From Pseudomonas duriflava (GTDB taxonomy: Bacteria > Pseudomonadota > Gammaproteobacteria > Pseudomonadales > Pseudomonadaceae), in the NCBI RefSeq assembly GCF_007830155.1, contig NZ_VLKY01000001.1, positions 248,001-312,000 of the forward strand: a stretch of 64,000 nt of DNA, written 5' to 3'. Of this stretch, positions 9,026 through 18,279 are shown one piece after another (the stretch's first letter is position 1; each line of letters opens with the position of its first letter). Below the pieces are notes generated by a model. It was not told where the DNA came from and made no database searches. It saw only the letters and a list, made by a program, of their open reading frames with translations. Position numbers and translations under genes: made by a program.

Positions 9026-9973
9026 TCAATAGGCGCTGGCCTGATTCAACATGGTGATATCGTCGTCGCTCAGGGTCAGGCGGGTAGCTGCGGCAAGATC
9101 ATGTAGCTGTTCGAGCGAGGTGGCACTTGCAATAGGCGCTGTGACGCTGGGGCGTGCGATCAGCCAGGCCAGGGCGACCTGAGCCGGGGTGACATTGCGC
9201 TCTTCGGCAATCTCGTCCAAAGCTGAGAGAATAGTCACGCCCCGTTCGTTCATGTATTTCTTAACAGCTTCACTGCGTGCGCCTTTGAGATCATCGCCCG
9301 TCCGGTACTTGCCGGTCAGGAAGCCACTGGCAAGCGAGTAATAGCTGATCACGCCTAAACCTAAATCCTGTACGGTGGGCTCAAGATCCGTTTCGTAGTC
9401 CTTGCGCTCGTACAGGTTGTAATGCGGTTGCTGGCTTATATAGGTGGGAATTCCCAGGCGTTGACAGACCTCATGGGCTTCGCGCAAGCGGGCAGCGCTG
9501 TAATTGGAGGCACCAATGGCTCTCACTTTGCCTTGCTCTATCAGGCGAGCAAAGGCTTGCAGGGTTTCCTCCAGTGGTGTGTCCGTGTCGTCGATATGGG
9601 CCTGATAAAGATCGATGCAATCAATTTGCAGCCGCTGAAGGGAGTCGTCTACGGCGCGCTGGATATACTCGGCCCGAAGCCCTTTTTTGCCGTCGCCCAT
9701 CTCCATGCCTACTTTAGTGGCGATCACGACGTGGTCGCGCTTGCCGCTTTTCTTCAACCACTTGCCTATGATGGTTTCCGATTCGCCGCCCTTATTGCCT
9801 GGGGCCCAGCGCGAGTAGGTATCGGCGGTGTCAATAAAGTTAAGCCCGGCGTCTACCAGGCCATCAAGTAATGTAAATGAAGTGGCTTCATCCACAGTCC
9901 AGCCGAATACATTGCCACCAAAAGCCAGAGGCGAAACGCGTAATTCGGAGCTGCCCAATTGACGCAGGCTCAT
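9026..9973 (-). CDS. Aldo/keto reductase
   Basis: 315 residues from the ATG at 9973, which has GGGAGGACT immediately upstream. A longer frame to 10033 lacks a ribosome site and adds 20 non-family residues. The TIM-barrel family signatures are present: NFIDTADTYSRWAPG (Asp and Tyr of the tetrad), VIATKVG (Lys), DLYQAHIDD (His) and the NADPH-binding C-terminal part. It is a general NADP-dependent carbonyl reductase; the substrate is unknown. Its ATG overlaps the stop of the EAL fragment (ATGA), so its translation may depend on the broken upstream gene. Confidence 0.93.
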   Translation of the reverse strand: MSLRQLGSSELRVSPLAFGGNVFGWTVDEATSFTLLDGLVDAGLNFIDTADTYSRWAPGNKGGESETIIGKWLKKSGKRDHVVIATKVGMEMGDGKKGLRAEYIQRAVDDSLQRLQIDCIDLYQAHIDDTDTPLEETLQAFARLIEQGKVRAIGASNYSAARLREAHEVCQRLGIPTYISQQPHYNLYERKDYETDLEPTVQDLGLGVISYYSLASGFLTGKYRTGDDLKGARSEAVKKYMNERGVTILSALDEIAEERNVTPAQVALAWLIARPSVTAPIASATSLEQLHDLAAATRLTLSDDDITMLNQASAY

Positions 9974-10788
9974 AGAGTCCTCCCGTGTGTGAAGAATGAC
10001 GGTCCGGCCTGGATTGAACCGGTTCCTGACCATGTGTGACTGGAGGAGCGCTTGATCGTTCGCGAGGGTAAAGCGGATGAAGCTGCAGCTTTGGTGGAGT
10101 GCAAGCGCTGCAAGGTCTCTGTGAACGGTTCGGGTCTGCCAATGGCATAACCCTGAGCATAGTCAACACCAATGGCCTGTAGCTGTTCAAAGGCGGCCTG
10201 AGACTCGACGAATTCGGCTACTGTCTGAGCGCCGAGATGCCGGGCGATATGGTGGATGGATGCGACAATGGTTTGATCCAGGGGATTGGTATCCAAATGA
10301 CGGACGAAGCTGCCGTCGATTTTGATGATGTCTACGGCAAAGTTTTTAAGGTAGTTGAACGAGCTGAGCCCCGATCCAAAATCATCCAAGGCAACCTTGC
10401 AGCCTAACTCCCTCAGACGATTGATCAGACGCGAGGCGATGCTGAGCTTGCTGACTACAGCGGTTTCGGTCAGTTCGAAATGAAGACGCTCCGGTGCCAG
10501 GGGGGAGCATGCGATCAGGTCAAGCAGATAGGGCAGGAACAAGGGGTCGTCCAGGCTATTGCCGGAGAGATTAATACCTACTGAGAGTCCTTCTATAGCT
10601 TGAATGGCTGTGGCCTGTTCGCAGAGCACTTGGCGTACTACCCAGCGATCCAGACTGGACATTAGTCCAAAGCGCTCAGCTGCGGGAATAAACGTACCGG
10701 GCGAAATCAAGTGGCCTTCACTATTGTGTAAGCGCAGCAGTAATTCGACATGCGGACCCTGGGTCGACTCGCGGGTCGGGACGATAGG
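9970..10788 (-). pseudogene. EAL phosphodiesterase part, separated by amber codon
   Basis: This is the C-terminal EAL domain after the TAG at 10789-10791. The EAL position reads VELLLRL (Glu kept). The catalytic set looks intact: NLSGNS, FELTETA, LDDFGSG, DIIKIDGSF, VAEFVES and YAQGYAIGRP. It could be made separately only from an internal start such as the ATG at 10710, which would lose the first beta strand and the catalytic Glu of the ELL motif. A 40-residue low-complexity tail follows the domain. The stop overlaps the aldo/keto reductase start. Confidence 0.7.
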
Positions 10789-13311
10789 CTAGGCATACAG
10801 GGTAAAACGATCATGCTCAAGAGCATCCCGCAAACCACTGGCGAGAAGAATTTCCCGGTGCTGCTTTTCCACTTCTTCCCGTCCTGCCTGGTATAGCTCG
10901 GCACGGTTGCGTCCGCTGTGTTTGGCTGCATAACAGGCGACATTGGCCTGGCTCATCAGCTCCGCTGTGCTGCGGGCCTCAGCCGTAATGGCGACGATCC
11001 CGGCGCTGGCGCCAACGTCATACAGCCGATCTTCCCACTGAAAGCGCATTGCAGAAATAGCGGCGATCAGCTTGTTGGCCACCGCTTCGGCCTGAGGCAA
11101 GTCACAGTCATACAAGAGAAGCCCGAATTCGTCACCGCCCAGGCGCGCCAGGGTGTCGGATGCACGTAATGTGTCGCGTAGCAAGTGACTTAACTCGCGT
11201 AAGAGCGTGTCGCCTGCAGCATGACCGGCCGAATCATTGACAATTTTAAAGCGGTCCAGATCGATAAAGCACAGGGCGTGAACTGCATGCCGTTCCTTTG
11301 CGCTCTGCCAGGCGCGGTTTAACTCCTGCTCGAACTTGAGGCGATTGAAAAGGCCGGTCAGGGCATCGTGCGAGGCGTTGTAACTTAACTCGCGTTGCAA
11401 GGCACGCGCGCTGGTCACGTTCTGAAAGACCAGAACCGCACCGATAACAGCTCCGTCGAGGGTGCGGACCGGCGCTACTGAGTCCTGAATGTCGTAGCGT
11501 TCCTCCTGACTGTTAACCAGAGTTGCCGACTCATTGGACGATAGGATCGTTTGGGTTTCGAGGCAGCACGTCACGGGGCTGGGCAGCGGTTCAAGCGTCT
11601 CGCTGTTAAAGATGCGAAACACATCCTGACGGGGGCAGCCCCGAGCCTCTGAGAGCATCCAGCCGGTCAAGGCTTCGGCCGCTGGATTCAGGAATGTAAT
11701 ACGGCCTTCTATATCAGTGGTCAGTACCGCATCGCCAATCGATGCGAGCGTGACCTGCAGGCGCTCCTTTTCTTCATGCAATGCCTCGGTCAGTTGTTTG
11801 TATCCCGTTACATCCTGGAGGCTGCCCACAATACGCACTGCTTTTCCCGAGTGGCTGATAACAATGCCCTCAGCACGCACATGACAGATAACACCATTAG
11901 AGCGGACGATCCGGAACTCGGTATCGTAGGTTGTACATTGGGTAATGGCAGCTTTGAGTTGATCATGTACAGCAGTACGGTCTTCGGGATGGACGGCATT
12001 AAGCCATGCGTACATATCGATCGGCTTGTCATGCGGAGGAACGCCATACAGTTCGGCCATTTTGGCGTCGATGATAAACGTGAGCGACTCAGGGTCTAGT
12101 TCCCAGATACCAACCTGCGCGGCCTGGGTCGCTAATCGCATGCGCTCGTTAAGCCGGTTCGTTTCAAGATCAAGGCGTTTCTGCTGATCGATATCTTGAG
12201 TCTGCAATAGCAGGTAGTACAGCTGCCCTCCATCTTCCACTATTGGCGACAGCGTGGCACGTACCCATATAGGGGAACTGTGCTTAGGCAGTATTCGTAT
12301 ATCGAGCGTGAAGTCTTCAATTTCCTGACGAAGCAATTGGCCGATAAGACTTAGAGCCTTGCTCAAGTCCTCTGGGTGAGTTAGGGCTGACATGGCGCGG
12401 TTCTGCAGGTCTTCGCGGGAGTACCCCAACAACCGGCAAAAGGCTGGGTTTGCCTTATAGATGTCTCCGGATAAGGTCGGTACCGCCATGCCGGAAGGTG
12501 CCGAACGCATGGCATTGCGAAAGCGTGCCTCGCTCAGCGCGAGCCGCTGTCGTTCGTCACTGCTCTGCTGCAGCGCTACAGACAGTAGCAGCGGAGGAAT
12601 CTGCATCAGCGCGAGCGGAATATACAATGCTGTTTGTTGGAGGAGGGAGTTAACAGGCGGCAAGTGAATCAGTCCTGCTGTCAATGCCAGGCTAGTCAGG
12701 CAGATCGCTAGCCCGCCGATCAAGGTAATCCCAAATGGTTTAATTCGAATCGTCAGCAAAAGTAATAGTGTGACGGTATAACTATAGGGGTAGGGTAGAT
12801 AGCGAAACGCCAGAACTGTCAGGATGAGGGTTAGTATTGTCAGCCCAACAAATTCAGTGGGCGAATGCTGAGTAAAGTCACGCCACGTCAGCGAGCCACT
12901 CCTCATACTGATAGGCAGCAAGGCCAGTAACCCCAGTACGTCGCCCGTATACCAGTGCATCCAGAGGATAGATAAGGGTTTGCTCGATTCTGTCGGCAGC
13001 AGGGTAGATAGGGTCAGGCTGCCTACGGTAGCGCCTACCACTGCCGGAATGAAGATACCGAGCACGAGTAATCGCATGACGTTACCCATGTTGCGAGTAA
13101 ACGCACCTTTAGGAAGGTAGCAACGTAGCAACCAGGCCGACAGGGTAGCCTCAAGTAACGTGGCAGGCAGAAGCTTAAGACTGTTCAGTACGAGTTGGCC
13201 TGAGCCTGCCGAAGCGGCCATTTGCAACACGACGGCACAAGCAATAAGCAATGGCCAACAGGTATAGCGTGAGTGAATCAGAAAGGCAGCCAGGACGGCG
13301 CTGGGTGCCAT
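10789..13311 (-). CDS. MASE1-PAS-GGDEF diguanylate cyclase part (ends at premature TAG)
   Basis: 840 codons from the first ATG. Order: the remaining MASE1 membrane segments (about 1-250), PAS (SEARFRNAMRSAPSGMAVPT onward), a second PAS with a PAC-like end, a third PAS (LQVTLASIGDAVLTTDIEGR), then GGDEF (DALTGLFNRLKFE ... LARLGGDEFGLLL). The GGDEF signature is intact, so a membrane diguanylate cyclase without its phosphodiesterase could still be made if translation starts at 13311. That start would remove the first MASE1 helix, so function is doubtful. Orientation and neighbours give no clear regulator. Confidence 0.65.
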   Translation of the reverse strand: MAPSAVLAAFLIHSRYTCWPLLIACAVVLQMAASAGSGQLVLNSLKLLPATLLEATLSAWLLRCYLPKGAFTRNMGNVMRLLVLGIFIPAVVGATVGSLTLSTLLPTESSKPLSILWMHWYTGDVLGLLALLPISMRSGSLTWRDFTQHSPTEFVGLTILTLILTVLAFRYLPYPYSYTVTLLLLLTIRIKPFGITLIGGLAICLTSLALTAGLIHLPPVNSLLQQTALYIPLALMQIPPLLLSVALQQSSDERQRLALSEARFRNAMRSAPSGMAVPTLSGDIYKANPAFCRLLGYSREDLQNRAMSALTHPEDLSKALSLIGQLLRQEIEDFTLDIRILPKHSSPIWVRATLSPIVEDGGQLYYLLLQTQDIDQQKRLDLETNRLNERMRLATQAAQVGIWELDPESLTFIIDAKMAELYGVPPHDKPIDMYAWLNAVHPEDRTAVHDQLKAAITQCTTYDTEFRIVRSNGVICHVRAEGIVISHSGKAVRIVGSLQDVTGYKQLTEALHEEKERLQVTLASIGDAVLTTDIEGRITFLNPAAEALTGWMLSEARGCPRQDVFRIFNSETLEPLPSPVTCCLETQTILSSNESATLVNSQEERYDIQDSVAPVRTLDGAVIGAVLVFQNVTSARALQRELSYNASHDALTGLFNRLKFEQELNRAWQSAKERHAVHALCFIDLDRFKIVNDSAGHAAGDTLLRELSHLLRDTLRASDTLARLGGDEFGLLLYDCDLPQAEAVANKLIAAISAMRFQWEDRLYDVGASAGIVAITAEARSTAELMSQANVACYAAKHSGRNRAELYQAGREEVEKQHREILLASGLRDALEHDRFTLYA

Positions 13312-13641
13312 GGAGCAGCCATCGTATCGGCCACCTGTTGCCAGGCTAGACAGAAAAACGTTGCCGCAAAATACAAAAGGCAGAACAGCAGAACGAAATG
13401 CGCAGGCTGCTTTTGTTGTGGGGTTGCTGTCGTGTTGTCTCAGGGCAGTGAAAAGGCCTACCGGTGTATCGGCCGTTATGAGGCTATGCTGTAGTTCAGC
13501 AAAGCAAACTCATTCCTTGTTGAAAAGGATAAAACTAATTCTCTGGCTTGCTGCATACAGCATGCGGAGGGAGAAAAGAGAAAGGGCTGCGTAAGGTGGG
13601 ACGAGGGAGAGGAACAACTGCGGATGCGCTTGCCTTTTATA

Positions 13642-13676
13642 TCCAAGGTCGGCCTATCAGCGAGGCCGACCTTGGA
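13642..13676 (-). terminator. Strong hairpin after leuA
   Basis: A 14-bp perfect inverted repeat (TCCAAGGTCGGCCT / AGGCCGACCTTGGA) with a 7-base loop begins 9 bases beyond the leuA stop. It lacks a clear U-tract (minus strand reads TATAAAAGGC after it), so it may be a processed 3' end rather than a classical terminator. The rest of 13312-13684 holds the out-of-frame MASE1 remnant. Confidence 0.55.
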
Positions 13677-13684
13677 CGCCTAGC

Positions 13685-15343
13685 TTACTGAGCTTGGCCT
13701 AGTGCGCGGTTCAGCGCACTAAACAAGGCGCGGAAGCTGGCTGTAGTGAGGTTTTCATCGATTCCGATGCCATGCAGCGGACGACCGCCCTCCAGGCGCA
13801 CTTCAATATAGGCAGCTGCCTTGGCATTGGCACCTGCGCCAATGGCATGCTCGTGATAGTCCATCACTTCAATCGGTACGGGCAACGCCGAAACGAGTGC
13901 TTCCAGGGAGCCGTTGCCCGAGCCCTGCCACTGCTGGGTTTCACCATGCGCGGCTACTTCCAGGTTCACGATACTGGTACCGTTCTCTTCCTGCAGGCGG
14001 TGGCGCTTGAGCTGATAAGGCGTACTGGCTTTCAGATATTCCTTATCCAGCAGGCCGTAAATCTGCTCGGCTGTCATTTCCAGGCCCAGACGGTCAGTTT
14101 CCTTTTGAACGACTTGGCTGAACTCGATCTGCATGCGACGGGGCAGGCTGATGCCGTATTCCTGTTCAAGCAAATAGGTAATACCACCTTTACCGGACTG
14201 GCTGTTGACACGAATAACTGCCTCGTAGCTACGACCAATGTCAGCTGGGTCGATTGGCAGATAGGGCACTTCCCAGAGCGCATCTTCTTTCTGCTGGGCA
14301 AAGCCCTTGCGAATGGCATCCTGGTGGGAGCCAGAGAAGGCGGTATGAACCAGGTCACCTACGTAGGGGTGACGTGGGTGGACCGGCAGTTGGTTGCATT
14401 CTTCAACCGTCTTACGAACGGCATCGATGTCGGAGAAGTCCAGCTCGGGATCCACACCCTGGGTGTAGAGATTCAAGGCCAGGGTCACCAGATCCACATT
14501 GCCGGTGCGCTCGCCATTGCCAAACAGGCAGCCTTCTACTCGATCAGCGCCCGCCATCAGGCCCAGTTCGCTGGCTGCAACGCCAGTGCCGCGGTCGTTG
14601 TGGGTATGCAAGCTGACAAGAACGCTGTCACGGCGATCAACGTGACGGCAGAACCATTCGATCTGGTCAGCATAAATGTTGGGTGTAGCGGCTTCGACAG
14701 TAGCCGGCAGGTTGAGAATCAGACGGTTCTGCGGAGTTGGCTGGAATACTTCAATTACCGCGTTGCACACTTCGACGGCAAAGTCGGTCTCGGTGGAGCT
14801 AAAGACTTCAGGTGAATACTCGAAGCGCCACTGAGTTTCCGGACGGGCATCCGCGAGACGCTTGATGACACGACCAGCTTCTACGGCAATGGCCTTGACG
14901 CCCGCTTTATCCTGACTGAAGACGATGCGGCGGAAGCTCGGCGCGCAGGCGTTGTAATAATGAACGATAGCTTTTTTAGCGCCCTTGAGTGATTCGAAAG
15001 TGCGCTCGATCAGGTCTTCTCGTGCCTGGGTCAACACCTGAATGGTCACGTCATCGGGAATATGCCCGTTCTCGATCAGCTCGCGAACAAAGTCGAAATC
15101 GGTTTGCGAGGCCGAGGGAAAGCCTACCTCAATTTCCTTGATGCCTACCTGCACCAACGTCTTGAAGAAGCGCATCTTCTTTTCGCCATCCATTGGCTCG
15201 ATCAGCGACTGGTTTCCGTCACGCAGGTCAGAGCTGAGCCAGATTGGGGCCTTGTCGATGGTTTTGGAAGGCCAGGTCCGATTGGGCAGATCAATGGCTG
15301 GAAACGGGCGATATTTCTTGGATGGGTCTTTAAGCATGGCCAT
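13685..15343 (-). CDS. leuA: 2-isopropylmalate synthase
   Basis: 552 residues, the long LeuA type found in pseudomonads. It condenses acetyl-CoA with 2-ketoisovalerate, the first committed step of leucine synthesis. The N-terminal HMGL-like barrel shows [10 protein letters not shown] and [11 protein letters not shown] (metal His-x-His) plus [12 protein letters not shown]. The C-terminal LeuA dimer/regulatory domain, which binds leucine for feedback, covers about the last 130 residues. AAGGA lies 8 bases before the ATG at 15343. An internal Met3 is an alternative start. A leucine-rich short ORF precedes it at 15477-15400. Confidence 0.97.
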   Translation of the reverse strand: MAMLKDPSKKYRPFPAIDLPNRTWPSKTIDKAPIWLSSDLRDGNQSLIEPMDGEKKMRFFKTLVQVGIKEIEVGFPSASQTDFDFVRELIENGHIPDDVTIQVLTQAREDLIERTFESLKGAKKAIVHYYNACAPSFRRIVFSQDKAGVKAIAVEAGRVIKRLADARPETQWRFEYSPEVFSSTETDFAVEVCNAVIEVFQPTPQNRLILNLPATVEAATPNIYADQIEWFCRHVDRRDSVLVSLHTHNDRGTGVAASELGLMAGADRVEGCLFGNGERTGNVDLVTLALNLYTQGVDPELDFSDIDAVRKTVEECNQLPVHPRHPYVGDLVHTAFSGSHQDAIRKGFAQQKEDALWEVPYLPIDPADIGRSYEAVIRVNSQSGKGGITYLLEQEYGISLPRRMQIEFSQVVQKETDRLGLEMTAEQIYGLLDKEYLKASTPYQLKRHRLQEENGTSIVNLEVAAHGETQQWQGSGNGSLEALVSALPVPIEVMDYHEHAIGAGANAKAAAYIEVRLEGGRPLHGIGIDENLTTASFRALFSALNRALGQAQ

Positions 15344-15399
15344 AAAGCAAATCCTTGTTAACGAGCAGCGGCAAATGAAGTCGATGCGAAGGGTCGAGT

Positions 15400-15477
15400 T
15401 CAGGGACGCAGTCGCGGACTGACCAGACGAAGACAGACGTGTTGTCGCAGCAGAATAAGTGTATGAGGTATAGGCAT
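15400..15477 (-). CDS. Candidate leucine leader peptide upstream of leuA
   Basis: A 25-codon ORF encodes [20 protein letters not shown] plus PRLRP; 6 of 25 residues are Leu, with a TLILL cluster. It ends 56 bases before leuA. A small hairpin (CAGTC-CGC-GACTG, 15409-15421) lies near its end. This resembles leu leader peptides that sense charged tRNA-Leu, but I cannot find a U-tract terminator between it and leuA, and its ribosome site is weak. It could be chance. Confidence 0.35.
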   Translation of the reverse strand: MPIPHTLILLRQHVCLRLVSPRLRP

Positions 15478-15623
15478 ACCCACAACACTAGAGAGGATTA
15501 GGGTGAATGGCAAGCATCTATGAAAAATTGAGATTTTTAGTCTTTTAACAAGGATATTTAATTTTTTATTGCTTTGAATCGTATTTATTTGAAATTTTAA
15601 GGAATGGTTGTTGGGGTCTTTAT

Positions 15624-16118
15624 GTGGGCTATGCTTGTACAGGGTCGCACCGGTTGCTCAATCGTGCGACCATACCTGATCCTCTTTTGCTGGAATCGGC
15701 AGTAGTGATACCACGCAGGCGTTGGCGTCGTTTCGCATGGCTTGGCCTGTTTGCCATGGTCATGGCTTTTGTCGCGCCCGTGGTTTCTCAGGTGCTGGCT
15801 GTTAACAAAAGCCATGCGAGCGCCATGTCTCCTGTCATGGTGTCGGTCTCTTCGTCCACCCATGGGCATGATCACCATGCGATGGTGCCGGGGCAGGGGG
15901 CGGCGTCGAGCTTGCAGGCACATTGGGCCGCAGTGTGGGAAAAGTGTGGGTATTGCGACCTTTTGTTCAGCAATCCTCCACTGTCCTCTTCGATTACTCT
16001 GCCTTTTGCCCTGCCGCTGCCTTTGGGCGAGCCTTTCGTTGTGCTTACCCACCCGGGATATGCCGCTTCCACTGTTTATCTAGGGGCCTTGACGCGCGCT
16101 CCACCCGTACTGGGCTGA
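15624..16118 (+). CDS. DUF2946 protein, copper cluster
   Basis: 164 residues from 15624, or 137 from the GTG at 15705 (codon 28), which lies just before the Arg-rich cap of the membrane helix (RRRWRRFAWLGLFAMVMAFV); the true start is uncertain. After the helix comes an exported segment with HGHDHHAM, a likely metal ligand cluster, and the WEKCGYCDLLFSNPPL motif typical of DUF2946. These proteins accompany copper-uptake and PCu(A)C genes. It heads a three-gene cluster with the chaperone and PepSY genes. Function in copper handling is inferred from context. Confidence 0.8.
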   Translation: MGYACTGSHRLLNRATIPDPLLLESAVVIPRRRWRRFAWLGLFAMVMAFVAPVVSQVLAVNKSHASAMSPVMVSVSSSTHGHDHHAMVPGQGAASSLQAHWAAVWEKCGYCDLLFSNPPLSSSITLPFALPLPLGEPFVVLTHPGYAASTVYLGALTRAPPVLG

Positions 16119-16207
16119 CATATTCATCGTTCTGTCGTCTATCAAACACTAGACGGCTTATTCCTATGTTCAGCTCAGGCGCTTATGCGCCGGTCGAAGG
16201 TTATTTT

Positions 16208-16678
16208 ATGCGAATTCTTTTCAGTCTGATTGCTGCCCTATTATTCACTTCCCATGCCGTGGCTCATGAGCACGAGACTGAGCAGCTGCATATTGATCAT
16301 CCCTGGTCACGGGCGACACCGCCCAATGCGCCGACTGGTGCCGTGTATTTCATTATTTACAATCATGGCTCTCAGGTTGACCGGCTGGTTAGTGCTGAAA
16401 CTCCTGTCGCTGAAAGTGCACAGTTGCACGCTACGGTCGAGCGCAACGGCATGTTGGGTATGCAGCATATGGAAGAGGGTACCGATATTGCCGTAAAGGG
16501 TGAGTTGCGCCTCGAGCCCCAAGGCAATCACCTGATGCTTATGGGATTAAAGCAACCCTTGGTCGCAGGACAGCAGTTCCCACTGACTCTGCATTTCGAG
16601 AAGGCCGGCGATGTGCTGGTGCAGGTAAGCGTTCAGGCCGATGCGCCTGATGCGTCTGCGCATAAACACCAGCACTGA
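16208..16678 (+). CDS. Periplasmic PCu(A)C copper chaperone
   Basis: 156 residues from the ATG at 16208, where a clean signal peptide begins (MRILFSLIAALLFTSHAVAH). The longer open frame upstream has no such signal. The copper site is visible as a His (AQLHATVERNGM), the following Met residues (GMLGMQHM) and the late HLMLMGL segment, matching the H-x10-M-x21-H-x-M pattern of the family, with an extra His-rich tail (HKHQH). It carries Cu(I) in the periplasm, usually to cytochrome oxidase or import systems. Confidence 0.92.
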   Translation: MRILFSLIAALLFTSHAVAHEHETEQLHIDHPWSRATPPNAPTGAVYFIIYNHGSQVDRLVSAETPVAESAQLHATVERNGMLGMQHMEEGTDIAVKGELRLEPQGNHLMLMGLKQPLVAGQQFPLTLHFEKAGDVLVQVSVQADAPDASAHKHQH

Positions 16679-16752
16679 TCCAAACCCGCGTGTGGCAGGG
16701 CGTTCACCGTTCTACGCATACGCTCGCCTTCGAAAATATTCAGGGGTTCTCT

Positions 16753-18132
16753 ATGACGTCCGGCTCAAAAAATGACTTTTATAGTCTGGCATGGCGCTGG
16801 CATTTTTATGCCGGTCTGTTCGTTGCGCCTTTCATGATTTTGCTGACCTTGACCGGCATTATTTATCTGTTCAAACCGCAACTCGATCCGTTGCTCAATT
16901 CGCAGCTGGAGGTGGTCCAATCTGCGGCTACCCGTGTGTCCATCGACACCTTGCGAATGAATGTCCAGCAGCGTTATCCGCAGGGAGCGATCAGTCAGTA
17001 TATTTCGCCGCTAGCAGATGACCGCAGTGCCCAGTTCATGGTCAGTTGGGAGGGACGCGATCATACCGTATTCGTCGATCCGTACCGAGGAGACGTGCTG
17101 GGTGAGCAGGATGCCAAACTTAATCTACAGGCTATTGCCCGTGCGTTACATGGCGAGCTTATGGTCGGCACGGTTGGCGACCGCCTGATCGAATTGGCGG
17201 CCGGATGGGGCATCGTTCTGGTGGTTTCCGGCCTTTATCTATGGTGGCCTCGCTCGCCTAAACTGGCTGGAGCATTCTGGCCGCGCTGGAGAATTCACGG
17301 GAGGCCGCTTTGGCGCGACCTGCATGGTGTAGCAGGCTTCTGGAGTGCTTTGGCGCTTTTGTTTCTCTTGATCAGTGGCATGACGTGGACCGGGTTTTGG
17401 GGCAAGCAGTACGCTGATCTCTGGAATCGCTTTCCTGCAGCGATGTGGAATGCGGTGCCCAAGTCCGACCAGCAGGCAGGCAGTCTCAATCACAGCCATC
17501 ATCAGACCGTACCCTGGGCCATGGAAAACACACCGATGCCCGTATCCGGTGGAGCCCATTCCGATCATGCCGGAATGGGCTCTATGTCCAGCATGCCCGC
17601 TGCGCCCTTGATCGGGTTACAGCAGGTGGTAGAGATCGCCGAGGCGCGTAAGGTGGAGCCAGGCTATAGCATTACCGTACCCACTACAGCGGATGGTGTG
17701 TTCACAATCTCCGTGTTTGCGGATGATCCGCGCCGGGACGCGACCCTGCATATTGATCAGTACACGGGCAAGGTGTTGGCCGATGTGCGCTGGCAGGACT
17801 ACAGTCCGGTCGCCAAAGCCACAGAGCTAGGCGTTATGCTGCACGAGGGACGGTTTTTAGGGCTGATTAACCAGTTGATCGTTCTACTGGCCTGCCTGCT
17901 CGTCCTGCTCTTATCAGTCAGCGGGCTTGTCATGTGGTGGAAGCGCAAGCCGGTCGGCCGCCTAGGCGTACCACCGCTACGGCATGAATTACCACGATGG
18001 AAAACCGCTGTGGCCATCATGTCGGCCATCGGCCTGATTTTTCCACTGGTCGGTCTGTCCATGATCATGCTTTGGGCGTTGGACCGGCTGGTACTTATAC
18101 GCTGGCCACTGGCGCAACGAATTTTAAGCTGA
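16753..18132 (+). CDS. PepSY-associated TM protein, copper cluster
   Basis: 459 residues from MTSGSKNDFYSLAWRWHFYA at 16753. It has a first helix (LFVAPFMILLTLTGIIYLFK), a periplasmic PepSY-like part, the LAAGWGIVLVVSGLYLWWPR helix and two C-terminal helices ending in LVMWWKRKPVGRLG. These W-W-P-R and M-W-W-K-R patterns are typical of the PepSY_TM (PiuB-like) family, linked to iron or copper reduction and uptake. Between about residues 245 and 285 there is a His/Met-rich insertion (NHSHHQ ... GGAHSDHAGMGSMSSM). It closes the cluster. Confidence 0.87.
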   Translation: MTSGSKNDFYSLAWRWHFYAGLFVAPFMILLTLTGIIYLFKPQLDPLLNSQLEVVQSAATRVSIDTLRMNVQQRYPQGAISQYISPLADDRSAQFMVSWEGRDHTVFVDPYRGDVLGEQDAKLNLQAIARALHGELMVGTVGDRLIELAAGWGIVLVVSGLYLWWPRSPKLAGAFWPRWRIHGRPLWRDLHGVAGFWSALALLFLLISGMTWTGFWGKQYADLWNRFPAAMWNAVPKSDQQAGSLNHSHHQTVPWAMENTPMPVSGGAHSDHAGMGSMSSMPAAPLIGLQQVVEIAEARKVEPGYSITVPTTADGVFTISVFADDPRRDATLHIDQYTGKVLADVRWQDYSPVAKATELGVMLHEGRFLGLINQLIVLLACLLVLLLSVSGLVMWWKRKPVGRLGVPPLRHELPRWKTAVAIMSAIGLIFPLVGLSMIMLWALDRLVLIRWPLAQRILS

Positions 18133-18279
18133 CCAGTAAGGATGATGGCGTCCTGAAGGGATGTCATCATCTACCGCGCGCACGAGCTCATTCGGTAAAG
18201 CGCCGATAACTTCATTCAGTCGGCAAGACGCATGTTCAAGCGCAGCTCGAACAGACACTGTCGTACAGCAGTTTGAATC

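Larger units (their letters stand above)
9970..13439 (-). pseudogene. Broken MASE1-PAS-PAS-PAS-GGDEF-EAL cyclic-di-GMP gene
   Basis: One reading frame runs from about 13311 to 9970 apart from a single TAG at 10791-10789. It encodes a MASE1 membrane sensor, three PAS domains, GGDEF and EAL. The TAG replaces the Gln codon of the canonical RFTLYA-Q-PIV junction, and codons on both sides continue the family without any shift. At the 5' end a second lesion is likely. Just upstream of 13311 another frame encodes a membrane helix (FVLLFCLLYFAATFFCLAW) ending APWHP, and the MASE1 W-x-P-S motif would be restored by one extra C near 13303. That upstream frame has no ATG or GTG start. The two parts are listed separately. 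Confidence 0.75.

Noticed and set aside
8872-9057. 61-codon frame upstream of the glycosyltransferase
   Set aside because: Overlaps the terminator-like hairpin and the end of the aldo/keto reductase; no ribosome site.
10789-10791. TAG as a pyrrolysine or other recoded codon
   Set aside because: No sign of a recoding element or special tRNA in the window; the position is a common Gln in the family, so a plain C-to-T mutation is simpler.
13772-14815. 347-codon open frame antisense to leuA
   Set aside because: It lies wholly inside leuA, whose sequence is strongly conserved; the antisense translation has no domain and no ribosome site.
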